Source: Ehretia macrophylla (lineage: Eukaryota > Streptophyta > Magnoliopsida > Boraginales > Ehretiaceae). From it: a DNA stretch of 64,000 nt. Position 1 is the first letter of the stretch, and each line of letters starts with the position of its first letter. A program made the position numbers and the translations under genes. Under the pieces are notes generated by a model, which saw only the letters and a list, made by a program, of their open reading frames with translations, was not told the origin of the DNA and ran no database searches. This document shows, one piece after another, positions 32,697 through 46,022 of the stretch. The stretch covers positions 98,067,350 through 98,131,349 of the forward strand of contig CM075770.1 of assembly GCA_037974665.1 (NCBI GenBank), read 5' to 3'.

Positions 32697-33575
32697 GTGT
32701 TGTCGAAATCGTAAGAATCGACAAAGAAACAATGCAAATCGAATGAGAAAATTATAAATCAATGTGAATTGTAACGAATTATACGAATCATTGAATCGTG
32801 AACGATTTAGGCCACACTTAAAAAAATCCAAAATCAGGGAGAAAAAAGTCCACTTTAAGTTTTTTTTTAATAAAATACAATTAGCCCAATTTTAACGAAA
32901 CTGGACAAATAAAATTAAAATAAGGCCCATTAACTTTATCATTATATCACATTTTCCAATTTCAAGTTTCAACTACAAAATCACAAAAATAAAAAGCCAT
33001 AATTGCTAAAAGAGAGAGAGAGAGAGAGAGCGTATCTATAACTGAGTTGATCGCAGTTGAGTGGAGGATTCAAGAACTTTTTCTGGCCGTGTCAAAAACT
33101 CAAGAATCAGACGGTGGAATCAGAGAGAGGACTCAAGAACGGTTAAGTAAGTTGTAAGTGAGCTTTTTAGTTGTTTACTATGCTGATCTTTAATACTTTG
33201 CTTTTTAGTTTGGTTATTTTTTCGCTAAGTTGCTTTTTAGTTTGGTTGGTTGGTTAGACATGGTCATTAAAGCATTAAAGGTTAAAAAATTGCTTTGGAA
33301 TTTAGTTTGGATATTAAAGCATAAAATATTATTTTGGTCTTGTAGTTTGGACATAAAATTGCTTTAGAATTTAGTTTGCAAGTTAGTGATCATTAGAAAA
33401 GTAACAAAAAAATGTATATAAATATCCATTCAAAAGAAGAATTTCAACTAAAAACTGTTAATGGAAATATAATATATCAAATTAATCTAATTTTAAATTT
33501 GTGACTGAATTAGTACGATTCACGATTTAAAAAATGACATTTTGATTCACGATACAGTTAACGATGACAACTATT
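32697..33575. mobile_element. hAT-like non-autonomous DNA element, copy B
   Basis: An 879-bp paralogue of 7191-8090, again bracketed by CATATGCA (32689-32696 and 33576-33583). It is shorter because of a small deletion near the left end (a repeated GAATTGTATGT unit) and a shorter GA run at about 33010. Confidence 0.6.
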
Positions 33576-33618
33576 CATATGCAATGGTTAGTCCTAAGGG
33601 ATGAGAGATTAGAAACCA

Positions 33619-33773
33619 ACACTTCTTGGTCAGGGAGTAAGGCTTTTACCACCAAGTTTTCCCTTTGGGGATGTATCCTAGTCTAAATCACATTTGTTTA
33701 GATTACTTGTCTTTCTCTTTCTTACAAATTGTTTGCTATCAATAAAATTCTTGCTACCTAACAAAAAAAAAAA
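33619..33773 (+). mobile_element. 5'-truncated LINE-like 3' tail, copy B
   Basis: Paralogue of 8135-8288 with the A run at 33763-33773. The same caveats apply. Confidence 0.35.
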
Positions 33774-33858
33774 GAATCACATATTTTCTTTTATTAAAGT
33801 ATTTTTATTTGCTTGCAATATTAATACTTTTTTTTTATTATATATCTACTATACATAA

Positions 33859-34588
33859 TGTACAAAAGGTTTGAAGATATACCTTTAGAAGATTTCCGAA
33901 TGGTAGATGCAAGGTTTGATAAAATGAACTCCTTGAATCCTTCTAACTTGAAGGCTCTAGATTAGTCCACCAAGCATCCAAAGTCCACCAATACTCTTGA
34001 AGACTAAAAGTGCTAGTAATGTATTCAAGAAATATAGCTATGTATATTATTTGTTTTTGCAAAAGGAAAAGCTTTTTCTTTCTTCTAGCTATGGCTGAAA
34101 ACAACCATGAAGAAGATGAAGTTTTTCTCTCTCTTGCACCTAGTATGTGCCGTGTGTGTGTTGGCTTAGAGGAGAGAGAAGTTGTCTTCAAATTAGTTTA
34201 ATATAATCACCATTATGTTATCATTAATCATGCAAAACAACCAATCAAAATAGCTTGCTTGAATGGAAGACAAGATTACCTCTTTTGCATGGCTTTGGAT
34301 AGTAATAATTACAATCTAAAGGTTGCTTTTTCACTCTCCTACAACTTGTAAAAGCAATCATTACAATCTAATGACAAAAAGGTGTTTTGATTTAATCAAG
34401 ATTAAATCTCCACCTTTAATTCAAATCATTGGATAAGATTAATCTTAGGATAGATGACATGGACAATCCAATCATCCTATTAGCCTAGTCATACGCCACA
34501 TGTGCTACTTTATCGAATGATTTATTTTGTCATTTAATGACTAGGATTGATGACGTGTCATTTCTTAAATCATATCATCTTTAATTTT

Positions 34589-34628
<40 letters not shown>

Positions 34629-35876
34629 ATATAATTACTTTTGCTTATTCTAATCTCTATTAGAATAATTACATTGAAACAACTTTTCAATATTTGCAGT
34701 TTGGCCCCAAAACTTTTAGTATTTCCATTTTGACCCTAAAACTTTGCAAAACTATACTTTTGGCCCAAAGCCAAATCTAGATGACTCTTAACACTTTAAA
34801 GTCATTAACCACATTATACAAGCTGCCTGCGAACTTATTCTTGATGCTTATTAGTGTGTGACTTTCTAGATTCATAACCGCAGACCGATGGGGGACCATT
34901 AAACCTCTTAATCTATTTTAGGAATGTCTCCGTCATTATCCGAAATACCCTCATATTCATGAGTGATGCACTAGCAACAAACGTATGTATACGATAATGA
35001 AGACTGGGTCTTTTATGAATCCATTTACTATCGGAAATTACCGTGCAGTCTGATCCTTCTATTAAAATGTCCCGATCGGGAAAAGAACCATAAAATGGTT
35101 AAATCCACCTCCGATTCTATGAATAGATCCAAAACGGCAAAACGAGAGATAACTACCATGGAAAAGCTCATTCCATCAATCTCATACTTGCATTGGCCAA
35201 GGACTTCCTCGTTTACCAACCGATTTCAGATATCATAGGACATCACCTCTCAACAGAGGTTAACAGATCCTATCTTGACAATTACCTGTTAGTCTATATC
35301 ACAAGACTAAAATGCGAAAGGTCGTAACTCACCTTATAGAAGGAAGGTATAGTCCAGACACTATATTTAGACTTTAATATACCCAGCAGCCGTAATTTCT
35401 CAAGTCTAAGGATTAATTTGCATAATTCTCAACTAAATAGTAAACTATTAACTTGAAATCATGTAGTTTACTATTTATCATCACATTCAATGATCCTACC
35501 ACTGACGATCACTCATATGTATATTAGTCCACATCCCATGTTGTTTTGCACTTCACATACCATTCTTTATCATTAACATTACTATGTTAATCAAAGGTAA
35601 TAACATATAATAACCCGTACTCGATTATTCTTGTCCCGGTCAAATAATCTGAAGGGTTATGATTCAATTCTTAATGTTTATCATATCGAAGAAATACAGC
35701 GAAGTATTCTAAACTCCTTTAGAATGTTTTTCTTCTCCGATAAACACTAGGGACACATTCATATTAAGGCAAAGAATATGGATATCCAAAAACATCATTG
35801 TGTAGAAAAATACATATATTCTTATTAAACCCTAATTAGATCATCTAATCTATAACATTAGGGCATATCCTTAACA
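33859..35876 (-). mobile_element. Copia-like solo LTR (2.0 kb), copy B only
   Basis: Read on the minus strand it begins TGTTAAGGATATGCCC and ends TTTTGTACA, giving TGT...ACA ends of Ty1/copia style. Its opening resembles that of the LTR at 14430-26590 (TGTTGGATTATATGCCC). It contains a TA microsatellite (34589-34632) and no coding region. The flanks share only ATAA (33855-33858 and 35877-35880), and left and right flanks come from different parts of copy A, so the boundary and mechanism are uncertain. Confidence 0.55.
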
Positions 35877-35880
35877 ATAA

Positions 35881-38617
35881 TGTCATAATTCTGATTATCA
35901 TACCACTCTAATAATCTCTACTTATCTAACTTAGACATTAAGTCATTCAACCAACTTTAACTTTAAGGTAAACTTATAGTATTCCCCTTTAAAAAGGTAG
36001 ATATAGTTTCATTCCTTTAAAAAATATATTATAACATTCTAGGTTAGGAGTGCAAAAGGAAACCAAGTATTAACTAAGTTATTACAAACCACTATTCTAG
36101 GAGGACCTATCATTTAATTACATGCTTTACAACCAAGATATATACAAGGCACGCAGGCCTCAAAAGAATACATAATAATCACAAATTTATATTGAGCAAC
36201 CAACTAGAACCAACATAAGTACTCAGGGAGACTCCCGAGCCTCCTCCTCCATAGCCTCGGGAGGAACTGAACCTACCTTACCTGAAATGGTTAGAAAGAG
36301 GGAGTGAACAAACATTGTTGCTCAGTGAGGGAGAGGAACAGATATCCGGGGGGTTTTAAAAACCTTTCTTGCAATTCAATTAAATCACATGGTCAGTAAC
36401 AAAGGAAAAATTCTAACTCAAAATAAAAAAGGTTATGTACCACACCTAAATGGACTACATATTCGAACTTTAACTACATTTAACTATTTAAAGACAATAA
36501 AGCAATCACAATAACTCAATTAACTTTATTAAACTAATATACAATAATCAACTATCTAGCAACCATTAAAGAAGGTAATCCAGCAAGAGAATACTAGTAC
36601 AACAAGACAACCCAAGAATACTATTTCAAGACAATGTATTATTCAAGAAAACAAGATAGATAACGCATACAAAAGAATACAAGCAATGGTAACTCTCCAA
36701 GGACTTAGGGCCCAAGCGAGAGTTACACAATAAAACAATACAACTCAATAACCCTTATCACTCCAATTCCTCGAACCACGAACTCGATCTCGATATGTCG
36801 GCATCTCAAACACCAATGAGTACTCTAGATGTACCCAATACCTACGACCCAATACCCCTAGCAATCTCCGGACCAGGCAAGTGAAGGAATAGGGTACAAA
36901 GCTAGAGCAGCCAACCCTAGCAAGCCCGATGCCGCCCAGAGAGGCCCGATGCTGCCCAGAGAGGCCCATTGCATCCACCTCGATGATAAGGTTGCACAAT
37001 CATCGAAACGATAACACACATAACAATAACAATATAAACAAGATAATTCGATAGACATATAATCAAGAGACAACAAAGTAGGTTGCCCTTGCACATAAGT
37101 TACAATATATAAGCAACACAACAGCCAATAAATCCATATGAGAAAAAAACTCCAAGCTATTACCAACATTAAATCTAACTTTGTGACTTTTCCCCTTAGT
37201 CCATTGGTTTAATTTGAAGCACATATGAAAAACAAATCACATAATCCATAGACCAACCATTTTACCCTTCTAAGGACACTTTAGGACACCATCTAAAGCT
37301 TGGAAAGTTCATTTTTATCTACATCTACCACAAAAGCCCCAAAAGCCCCTTAGTCACTTTACACTACAACTACCCAAATGACTCATTAATTCAATGCCAT
37401 AAAAGCATTTTAGACACTACCCAACATAATAAACACCAACCAAGGCATTCAAACACACCCGGATAACCAATCTACCTATGGCCTCTTTAGTGTTCAATTC
37501 AATTTAAGCAAGTTTATTCAAGTTCTAATCATTTTAAACTCTAACCTAGGTTCAATAACATCTATAGCATTATTAGATATCATACAATTAAGCTTATAAT
37601 CAAGAATTAACAAAAAGCCCTAAAAAATACCATTCATTGTCTTCTACACATAACCATTTGCAAGAATTCTCAATCGAAGCCAATAAACAACTCAAAACAA
37701 GTCCTTGTAGCTAGTAAACACTATTATATACATTAAACAAGCATTATATACACATATATCAACAAATCTAAGAATTTCAAAACAAGATAAAATTTTTGAA
37801 AATACAAGAATATGTAATCCCTCACCAACTAAGGGTTGAAGAAGCAAGGATCAAGCTCGATTTGCCTTAGACCACCTCCAAAATGCCTAGAAGATCACAT
37901 AAATGCTAGTCCTAAGATTTTTTCTACCTTTTTTCCTTACCTTGAAGCCGATGGCCTCTTGGCCTTTTTTGCTTTTAGTTTGTGTTATTTTTTTGTGTAT
38001 TTAGTGTATGTATGTATATATAAGATATATAGATAGATATATGTAATAGTTGGGCCTTGGTTAAGTTAAGAAAATTGTAAAGTAATCTAGTTTTAAAGCC
38101 CAAAGTTGAGCTAAGTTAAAAGAAACCCAAACAAGCAATTTAGTTTTTTACTATTCATACGATACATATAGCAATTTTTCTACCCGTCTTGCCAAAGTCC
38201 TATGCAAGTAAAAATTATGAAAGTATGCCCAAAATCACTTATATAATAAGGAAAAAATATGAGATCTTTATGAACATATGCCCAAAATCACTTATATAAT
38301 AAGGAAAAAATACGATATCCGTAAAATAAAATACTTTGATTTTTACCCTGGGCTCAGAGCTTGTTTTAAAATGATAAAAATGAGTCTACTAAATGTAAGA
38401 AACCATCCCATTTAATAAAAATATCAAAATAATAGGTTAATTATTTTATTTGGATTTGTTAAATGTTCGTTGCAATTTTTGAAGGAAATATAAAAAGTAA
38501 GCTACTAAATAAATGTAAGGCTAAAGTAAACACAAATACACATATAAATACTTAAAATAACACATAATTATATGAAAATATGTATAATATGTTACATGAT
38601 AGGTCCAGGGTATCACA
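35881..38617 (-). mobile_element. Tekay/Del-type solo LTR, copy B, left end missing
   Basis: Matches 10450-13205 of copy A. The first roughly 187 bp and the whole adjoining Y module are missing, replaced by the copia-like LTR at 33859-35876. It ends GGGTATCACA and continues into W with ATATA as in copy A. It lacks the inverted-repeat arm of copy A and has its own small tandem duplication at about 38210-38320. Confidence 0.8.
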
Positions 38618-39402
38618 ATATAAATATGAGAAGAGGTGAATATAAGGAAGATTAGGGGAACTACTATAGTAGGAGACACGGAGTATAGGGTGGGCTATTG
38701 CTAAAGAGGGAGAAATAATGAGTATTGCTAGAAGTGGTGAATACTCAATGCCCTTCCCTTGGAGTAGGCGTGGCCTATTTATAGTTATCGGTAGGCCGGG
38801 AGCCCATAGACTCTAGGATTGTATCCCTTGAGAATTCCTATGAATCCATCGTTACTTATCCATTAGAATGATGATAAGGTTAGATCGTACACCTAGTATG
38901 TCATTGTCGTCCACTTACGGTAGATTAGGTAATTGAGTTGTCTTTATGATCTTATATCCTTAGATATCTGAAGAATTCAAGCCATATTCGAATTCATCAT
39001 CGATTATCCATATGTAGTGGTATCGATACCCGGGTTCACCTAAGGGCCTTGGCCCACGGTGAGCTTACTATAGGGTATCCCGTGAGCTATTGGACCGCAT
39101 ATGTATCATAGTCCTACTATCATGAGTTGGTAGTAGAACTCATCTTATGGCCTTGGGCTTGTAGTAAGCCTACCATAAGGGTAGCTAGTGATGACCGAAT
39201 TGTTTATGGATTACAGCTCCATCTTCATGGGTTGAAGGGGATCAAATGATCCATCACTGTAGGACCATGGGTCTAAGACCAGTTTTGACTATAACATGTA
39301 TTACATGCTACATTATCTTCATATGATACAATTGGATTGTCTTTGTCGGAGAGTAATTCACATGATTACGAACATATTGCATGACAAATCTCAAGTATAT
39401 AG
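38618..39402 (-). repeat. W module: LTR-like fragment, copy 3
   Basis: Matches 13206-13990 closely. The minus-strand TATA box is at about 38774-38784. No gene. Confidence 0.6.
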
Positions 39403-39833
39403 TGTAACATCCTTCTCACATCGATTATGTATAAGATTTATGTTGAGTTTATAATGATTTATGTTTACTATTATTACCAAAATGAGCTTAAACATTTTGT
39501 GCCAGTTGATTAGGTTTAATGTGTTAGCAGGTCAATAATTAGGTCTTAGTAATTAAAAGTGGTATTAGAGTAGGCTAGTAGGCAAAAGTGTTGGCTTGAC
39601 TGTTCCCTGGTAGTCCTAGGCTGTAGTTTTGTTCTCTTTAGTATGATGAGGACATTGCAAATTTAAGGGGAAGAGTATGTGATATCCCCTTCTATGTTAG
39701 TTATGCATGAGATTTGTATTCAATTTATAATGAATTGAGTTTACTACTACTATCAATACAAATTTATGTATTTTTTGGGCCAGTTGATTAGACTTATAGT
39801 GCTGGTAGATCAGTAGTTGAGTCTGGATCATTA
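39403..39833 (+). mobile_element. TRIM-like miniature LTR retrotransposon, copy 4
   Basis: Same layout as the other three copies. The copia-like LTR begins eight bases beyond its right end, exactly as in copy A, showing that that insertion came before the 25-kb duplication. Confidence 0.65.
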
Positions 39834-40470
39834 TATGTATATGTTGTGAATCGTGCATGGTATTTAAAACTTTAATTAAATAAAATGCAGCGGAAATTAA
39901 ATACCCATGCATACGTTCATGACTAATTACGTAGATTACAACATACATAATTAATCAAATTAAATATGCATAATAGATTTATGATTACCTTTGATGATGT
40001 CGAATCCGTTGTAGAATCCGAAAGCTCTCCAATTGTGAAGCCTCCGAAAGTATCCACACAGAATCCGCACCCTTAATTGGATTTCACCCCCACTAGGATT
40101 TCTAGAGAAATCCTACATATTATTCTCACTATGATTTGTGTGCTAGCTAAATCTGTGTCAAAATATTACAATATATAGGAGACATATATGACCTAGGGCC
40201 ACATATGGACCAGTCTTAAACAGACCAATCTTGGACTTCACAATAACCAGATCAATATCAAGTTATTACGAGCCTAATTAAATTAATATTAGGACAATCC
40301 TAAAATTAATTTAATGTTTTCTCTAATCCAATTAATTCGCAAATTCTTTTTGTGTGTGACCTCTTGGATTCATAATTAATTGGCATCGAAATAATATTAA
40401 TCCAATTAATGATTAATTAGAACTCTTATAATTCAACTTTTGCAAGTTGTGAATGACACCTAACAGTATA

Positions 40471-42326
40471 TGATCGCTACTTGGTATGTGTTATAAACAT
40501 GTGCAAAATAACCAAGTTTTAATAACCCGCAAGTGCACGGATCTTGTAGTATAATGTGCAAAGAGTGTGGAATCGTATCCACAGGGAAGCTCGTTAGTTT
40601 GTTAGTGAAGTAGTGTATGAAAGTGTTAAAGCGGTAAGTGACAGTTTGTAAAAGGCGTTTGATTAAACTATACTACAACTAAACTAAACTAACTAAGTAA
40701 AATTGGAATACGAGGGAGATGAATCTAGAGGGATGGACATACAATGAGGCAGTCAATATAGGCTCGGCATCCAGGTTTTCTAATTCTATGCAAGAGGTTA
40801 ATCTACAAGCATTAACCTAGTCAATTATTTTAGTCTATTAAAATTCCGATGACTAACTCTGATGTAGGTGTCGTTCCATCCTTTGTATAGATCTGTCATT
40901 GCAACCTGGCATAAAAGATCTATTTCAACTAAGTAATTAACATTTCCTTTCTACTCTAGAGTCATGGTATAACCTATAGTCTCATGGAATCTTAAGCTTA
41001 TCAAGCTATTGATTCACTATTAAAGTATGGATATATGGCACGAAAGTAAAGCAATCATAACGTCTACTGAAAAGTATTACGTATGAAAGATAATAAAGTA
41101 AAGTAATCATAACGTCTACTGAAAAGTATGACGTATGAAAGACAATAAAGTAAATCAAAACGTCTACTAAAAAGCATTACGTATGGAAGACAATACTGAA
41201 TTTAAAGTAAGCCATATATTGCAATTGGATTAAATAAACTGAATCCGATACCATATATTAAAAGACTGTCATTTACAATATCCTCCCCTAACTAATGACT
41301 CTACTCAGACATAATAATAAATACAAGTAATACAAATAAGAGAGTCAATAATGGCTCCCCTGATATGAAGACTTTGTATTTCTGATTCCAGGAATTTGAG
41401 CAGAGGTCCGACGCAAAATAGCTATTCGGGCGGAACTAATTTCCCCGAATAAGAGCTTTTTTATTAAAAGCTATTCGGGCAAAACTTTCCCCGTATTCTA
41501 CTAATACTACTAAATTAAACTAACTAATTAAATAAAACTAAAATTAAAACTAAATTAAACTAATTAACTAATTAAATAAAACAAATATTAAAATCTAAAT
41601 TATATATAAAATTCATTCGGGGATAAGGGTATTTATTGGCAAATTTTGAGAGGTGCACTCGAGCGCCCTTCCTAGAGCGCTCGAGCGCGCCTGCCTTCAT
41701 CCGCTGGTTGCGCGACACGTGGCATTCCGAAAGCTGGTAGAAACATCTAGGTAGCACGCTCGAGCGTGCCTCTATTGGTTCGCTGGATTAGAGCCACGTG
41801 TTTCTTCTGGAAGTTGATGGAATTTTCTGGTCAAGGGTGCTCAAGCGCCCTTCTATTGACTTTTTGGCTTTGAATTCTGACTTTGACCGGATCGTTGATC
41901 GCGTAATTTCCAGGTATTTTTCACTATTTTGACCCTCCAAACAATGAAATTTGGCTAAAATCACGCACGCAGGGCAAAGTCCTGCATTTTGCTCAGAAGG
42001 CCGTTTCTACCCTAAAAAGTGATATGATTCGTGAAAAACGGGCACAGGTCACTATTTGAGATCATCGAGGTCAATATTTCGAGTATGATTTCACGCTAGT
42101 TTTAGCCAATTTTCTTCTCTACGGGCTCATTCTTCCACCAGTTCCCATGTTTTCCCGTTCCTAACTTCTTGACTTGCAATTTGGATCGTTTCAGGTATGA
42201 TTTTTCACTTTTCGGTATCATCGTACATTGCATTAAAAGTCTATAAGTGTTTGCATTTATTCTTAAGTTATGATGCAAATGTAGTACAAATATAATGGTT
42301 TGAGTGCTACAAATACAGTCACATCA
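40471..42326 (-). repeat. 3' LTR of the gag-only element, copy B
   Basis: The LTR is 1856 bp, TGAT...ATCA, with a three-unit minisatellite at 41052-41195 and the CTCGAG-rich patch at about 41650-41860. Confidence 0.85.
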
Positions 42327-44306
42327 ACATCTCCAAACCTAAACCTTGTTTGTCCTCAAGCAAGACTATCTTAAAAACATATTCAAAGTGAATTTTCAGA
42401 AAATGTTTACAAGTCAAAACAGATGAAATCATTCTATCTTATGTTTTTGTCACAAATTTTTCCAACATGAAACATGAGAAATGCAATTCACTATCTTTAA
42501 CCTATTCATCAATTGATGACAAACATGATAAGAGAACCTTGTACATAGTTTTATCAAATAGATACTCTTCTTGGAAATAGACTATTGATTGCTTCGGAGT
42601 ACATATTTAGAAGTAAGCTAAGCAAATTAAGTTTATTCAATTCCCAACTTTCAAGTCATGCAAATAGATTGGACTTTGATATTCTCACCTTATTTGTAAT
42701 CCAACTCTTGATCATGCCTTAACCCTTTTTACATTTGCCAGAAAATATAAAAGTACATATTTCTACTATCTTTTTGTAGTGTTTAGTTTCTTTTGCTTTC
42801 TGGATATCCTATGTAGCGGGCTTTAAGGCCAACAATCCCCCACCATTATGACTGAAGTTTCCAGATTTTAAAGGGACCCCTACGTGCCTTAATCACTCAA
42901 AATATCAAGGTTCGAAACCTTACACTATAGCACATATCCCAAATTACAACGTCTAAGATAATGGTGCTTACAGATTTACAACATATTTATACCAAAATTA
43001 TTCAACAAAGGTACGTACAACTCTTTTTCTTTTTTTCTTTTTTTAATTGTTTTCTTTGTTTTTTTTTTTTTTTTTCAGAGTGTACAGAGTAACAGAACAT
43101 AATGTACAGACATGGCATAAAGGTTTATGTTTCAATCACAAGAAGTTCTCATAACAAACAGTAATCATATCTCAGTCCTTTCATAATCACATACCTATCA
43201 ATTCAAGCAAAGAAGAACAGCTAGGCTTACTAATTAATACAGTAACCCAAAGTTTTTCTTACGGAATTTCCTCAGAGTTTTTTACAGTGTATAGCTAATA
43301 ACACAAGTTCTCAAATCATCTAAATCATCTTCCTTTAAACTAGTAGGGTAGCAACCTACTCTTTTTATGAACAAAATTGTGTTTTTCTTACATATTTTGA
43401 AAAATATTTTACCATGAAATATATACACCCCCACACCGAAACTTTGCTTGCCCTCAAGCAAATAGCAATATAAGGCAGTGAGAGTGTAATATGCAAGTAA
43501 TAACATAATGACAAATGCTACATCCCCAAACCTATGGTTTGCTTACTCTACATCGCATGTTGATTAGGTATAAAGGGAAATGTAGTAAGGAAAGATATCA
43601 CCTGATGTGAAGCATTTCTATGTTGATGTCAAAGCTTTTCTACTAACTTTTGCCAACAGATGTATCATTCTACAATTAAATATTAGTAGAAAAAGTATTT
43701 TACTGATTATCATCAACAAAAAAAAAAATAGTTAGTTATACTAAATAAATTAAAATAGTCAAACAAATAAAGGGGAGAAACCAAAAAGAAATATGGTCAA
43801 GGAAAATAACTAACATATTAAGCAAATAATTTAACTACCAAAACCATTTATACTATTTTATGGGGTTCTAGAGTTTTTTAAACTAAAACATTAAAGCATT
43901 TTAAAAAGAACACTAGGTTGCCTCTTAGTAGCGCTAAGTTTATCGTCTTCAGCCAGACTACAAAAATAACACAGACAAAAAATAATCACACATTAAAAGC
44001 ATTTAAAAATCTAAGTTGCCTCCTAACAGCTCTGAGTTTTACACCCTCAGCCAGACGCAGATGTTAGGGCCATCTATGTTTAAAATTCTTCGGCATATAT
44101 TGCCTAATAATCGTTTCAGCACACATTTTGAATGGAAAAGGATCATGCAACAGATGATAGTTCTTTGTTCCTACAGAACGTGATTTTTCCAAGTCACCAT
44201 AAAAAGGTAACAATTCCCATCCCAATGTGATATGTGTGGGAATATTCATGATAATGTTAACAAGGGCCATAGTTTCTTGTAACACAGTGTATCCCATTTG
44301 GTCAAC
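42327..44306 (-). other. 3' non-coding interior of the gag-only element, copy B
   Basis: No gene. The polypurine region abuts the LTR. A second PPT-like signal at about 43425-43465 (minus strand CTTGAGGGCAAGCAAAG...GGTGTGGGGGTG) is better preserved here than in copy A. Confidence 0.6.
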
Positions 44307-45796
44307 TCATAAGTTAAAAGATGTATGCAACAAATTGTTCAGAAATGAGTCAAATCCAAATTGTGCCTCCATGGGTAATGTTGTGAACTTCACAATAGAG
44401 GAAGGCACATCAAATGAAGAACTGAGATGACTTTCAACAGGAGAGAGAGTGTTATAGTCAGTTGAAAAGGACTTGGAAGTATTGGACTCATTCTCTCGTT
44501 CAATTTGATACAAAAGTCATTCAGTCTCATTAACAACCTTTTCAGGTGTCAAAAAGGATGTAGGAATTACAGTAGACTCAACAGACTCATCCGACAAGAG
44601 TGTGGGTTCTATGGAAGTGGGTATACCTATTTTCCCGAAAGAGGAATCAGAGTCAGGTTGAGTCATGATTTTACTAAGGTCATCATGTCCTTCTAAGTAA
44701 GGCATTTTACTTTCTTTCCCCTCAAATTCATTTTCCCTATCAGATTTCTCCCAAATAATCTTGCTCATTTCATCAGTCTATTCAAATGTTATTTCATCAA
44801 AGGGGTTCACAACAGATTGAATGTGATGCTGATCATTAGTCCAACTAAGTGCATTATCGACTAGTTGGTCTAAAGATTGAAGTATGTGAGCATTGGTTTG
44901 GACAAGTTGAGAAAGTTGGTCAAACTTGTCACTAACTATGGATTCAGGAGGAGTAGAGTCAATCCAATCATCCTGCTGGTCATTTTGTTTGAAAAGATTA
45001 AGGATAGGGTCAACAAAAGATTTAGATTGAAAAGGTGCAGGGACTTGACTTTCAAAGTTTTGAGAAAAATTTTTTGACTCCAAGGTGATAGCTGGTTTTG
45101 CCATTCTGAAGTGTGTGTCTCAAACCTATTGTTTACCTCATTTCTAGTGTTACACTCTCTACCCTGATTATCTCCCTTAAACACTTTTATTTCCTCAACA
45201 ACCTGGTTTTGAATAGTTTCGTGATAAACGAAACTATATTGGTCTTGTGAACTCATGACGGGTTGAATAGAGTGCTCGTCTTTTTCCCACACATTTGTGC
45301 TCTCAGCTAGTTGACCGATTTGGTCTTGTAGCCTATCTATGGATTGGTGGTTAGATTCGACGAGTTGGACAAGTTGGCCGAACTTGTTGTCGAAGTTTGG
45401 TTCAGGAGAAGAAAATTCAACCGAGTTAGGATAACAAAAGTTTTGTTTGAAAGAATTACTTCGAAAGTTTTCGCAAAACTCAGAAGAATTGGGATTTTGA
45501 GATACACTATCTTCAAAATTTTGAGGCAAAAAATATGCATCATTTTTATCCCAAAATGAATTTTGATAATTTTTCCACTCCGGGTTATATGCATTTGAGT
45601 ACAAGTAATTGTTAGAAAAATAACCCTGAGTAGTAGAATCATAACTGTCAAAGAACTTGGGATTTTGGAGACAATTTTCAAAGGTATGCCCAAATTGAGA
45701 ACAAAGTTCCCACGTATTTGGGATAGGGGTTGGGTTAATTTCATTAAAAACCCATTGATCGGATGAACTATTAAAATGAGTTATATTTTCGATCAT
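44307..45796 (-). pseudogene. Gag-like relic ORF of the gag-only element, copy B
   Basis: This copy is better preserved than copy A. It opens with an ATG at 45796 and stays in one frame for about 240 codons through the degenerate knuckle (WELCSQFGHTFENC) and the heptad-like DRLQDQIGQLAES region. A frameshift lies near 45070-45105, after which the frame 45104-44307 continues with stops at 44778-44780 and 44517-44519. The second stop is Arg in copy A, so it arose after the duplication. A protein of roughly 490 residues is implied for the ancestor, all gag-like and polar, with no enzyme motifs. Confidence 0.6.
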
Positions 45797-46004
45797 CTAA
45801 AGTTCCAAAACATTTTATGCAACTAATATACTATACAAACAATAATATAATTTATACAGTTTAAAATAAGTATAGACAATGTAAACAATAATTACGACAC
45901 TTAAACAACAGTTTTAAAACAAGTATAGACAATATAGACAATAATTACAACACTTTAAACAAGTTCACATAATACTTTTATCAATAACTAAACTAGACCG
46001 CACT

Positions 46005-46022
46005 TCTCTTGCAACGGTGCCA
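46005..46022 (-). other. tRNA-Asp primer-binding site, copy B (mutated)
   Basis: Equivalent of 20628-20645 with three plus-strand C-to-T changes, consistent with decay of methylated cytosines. Confidence 0.75.
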
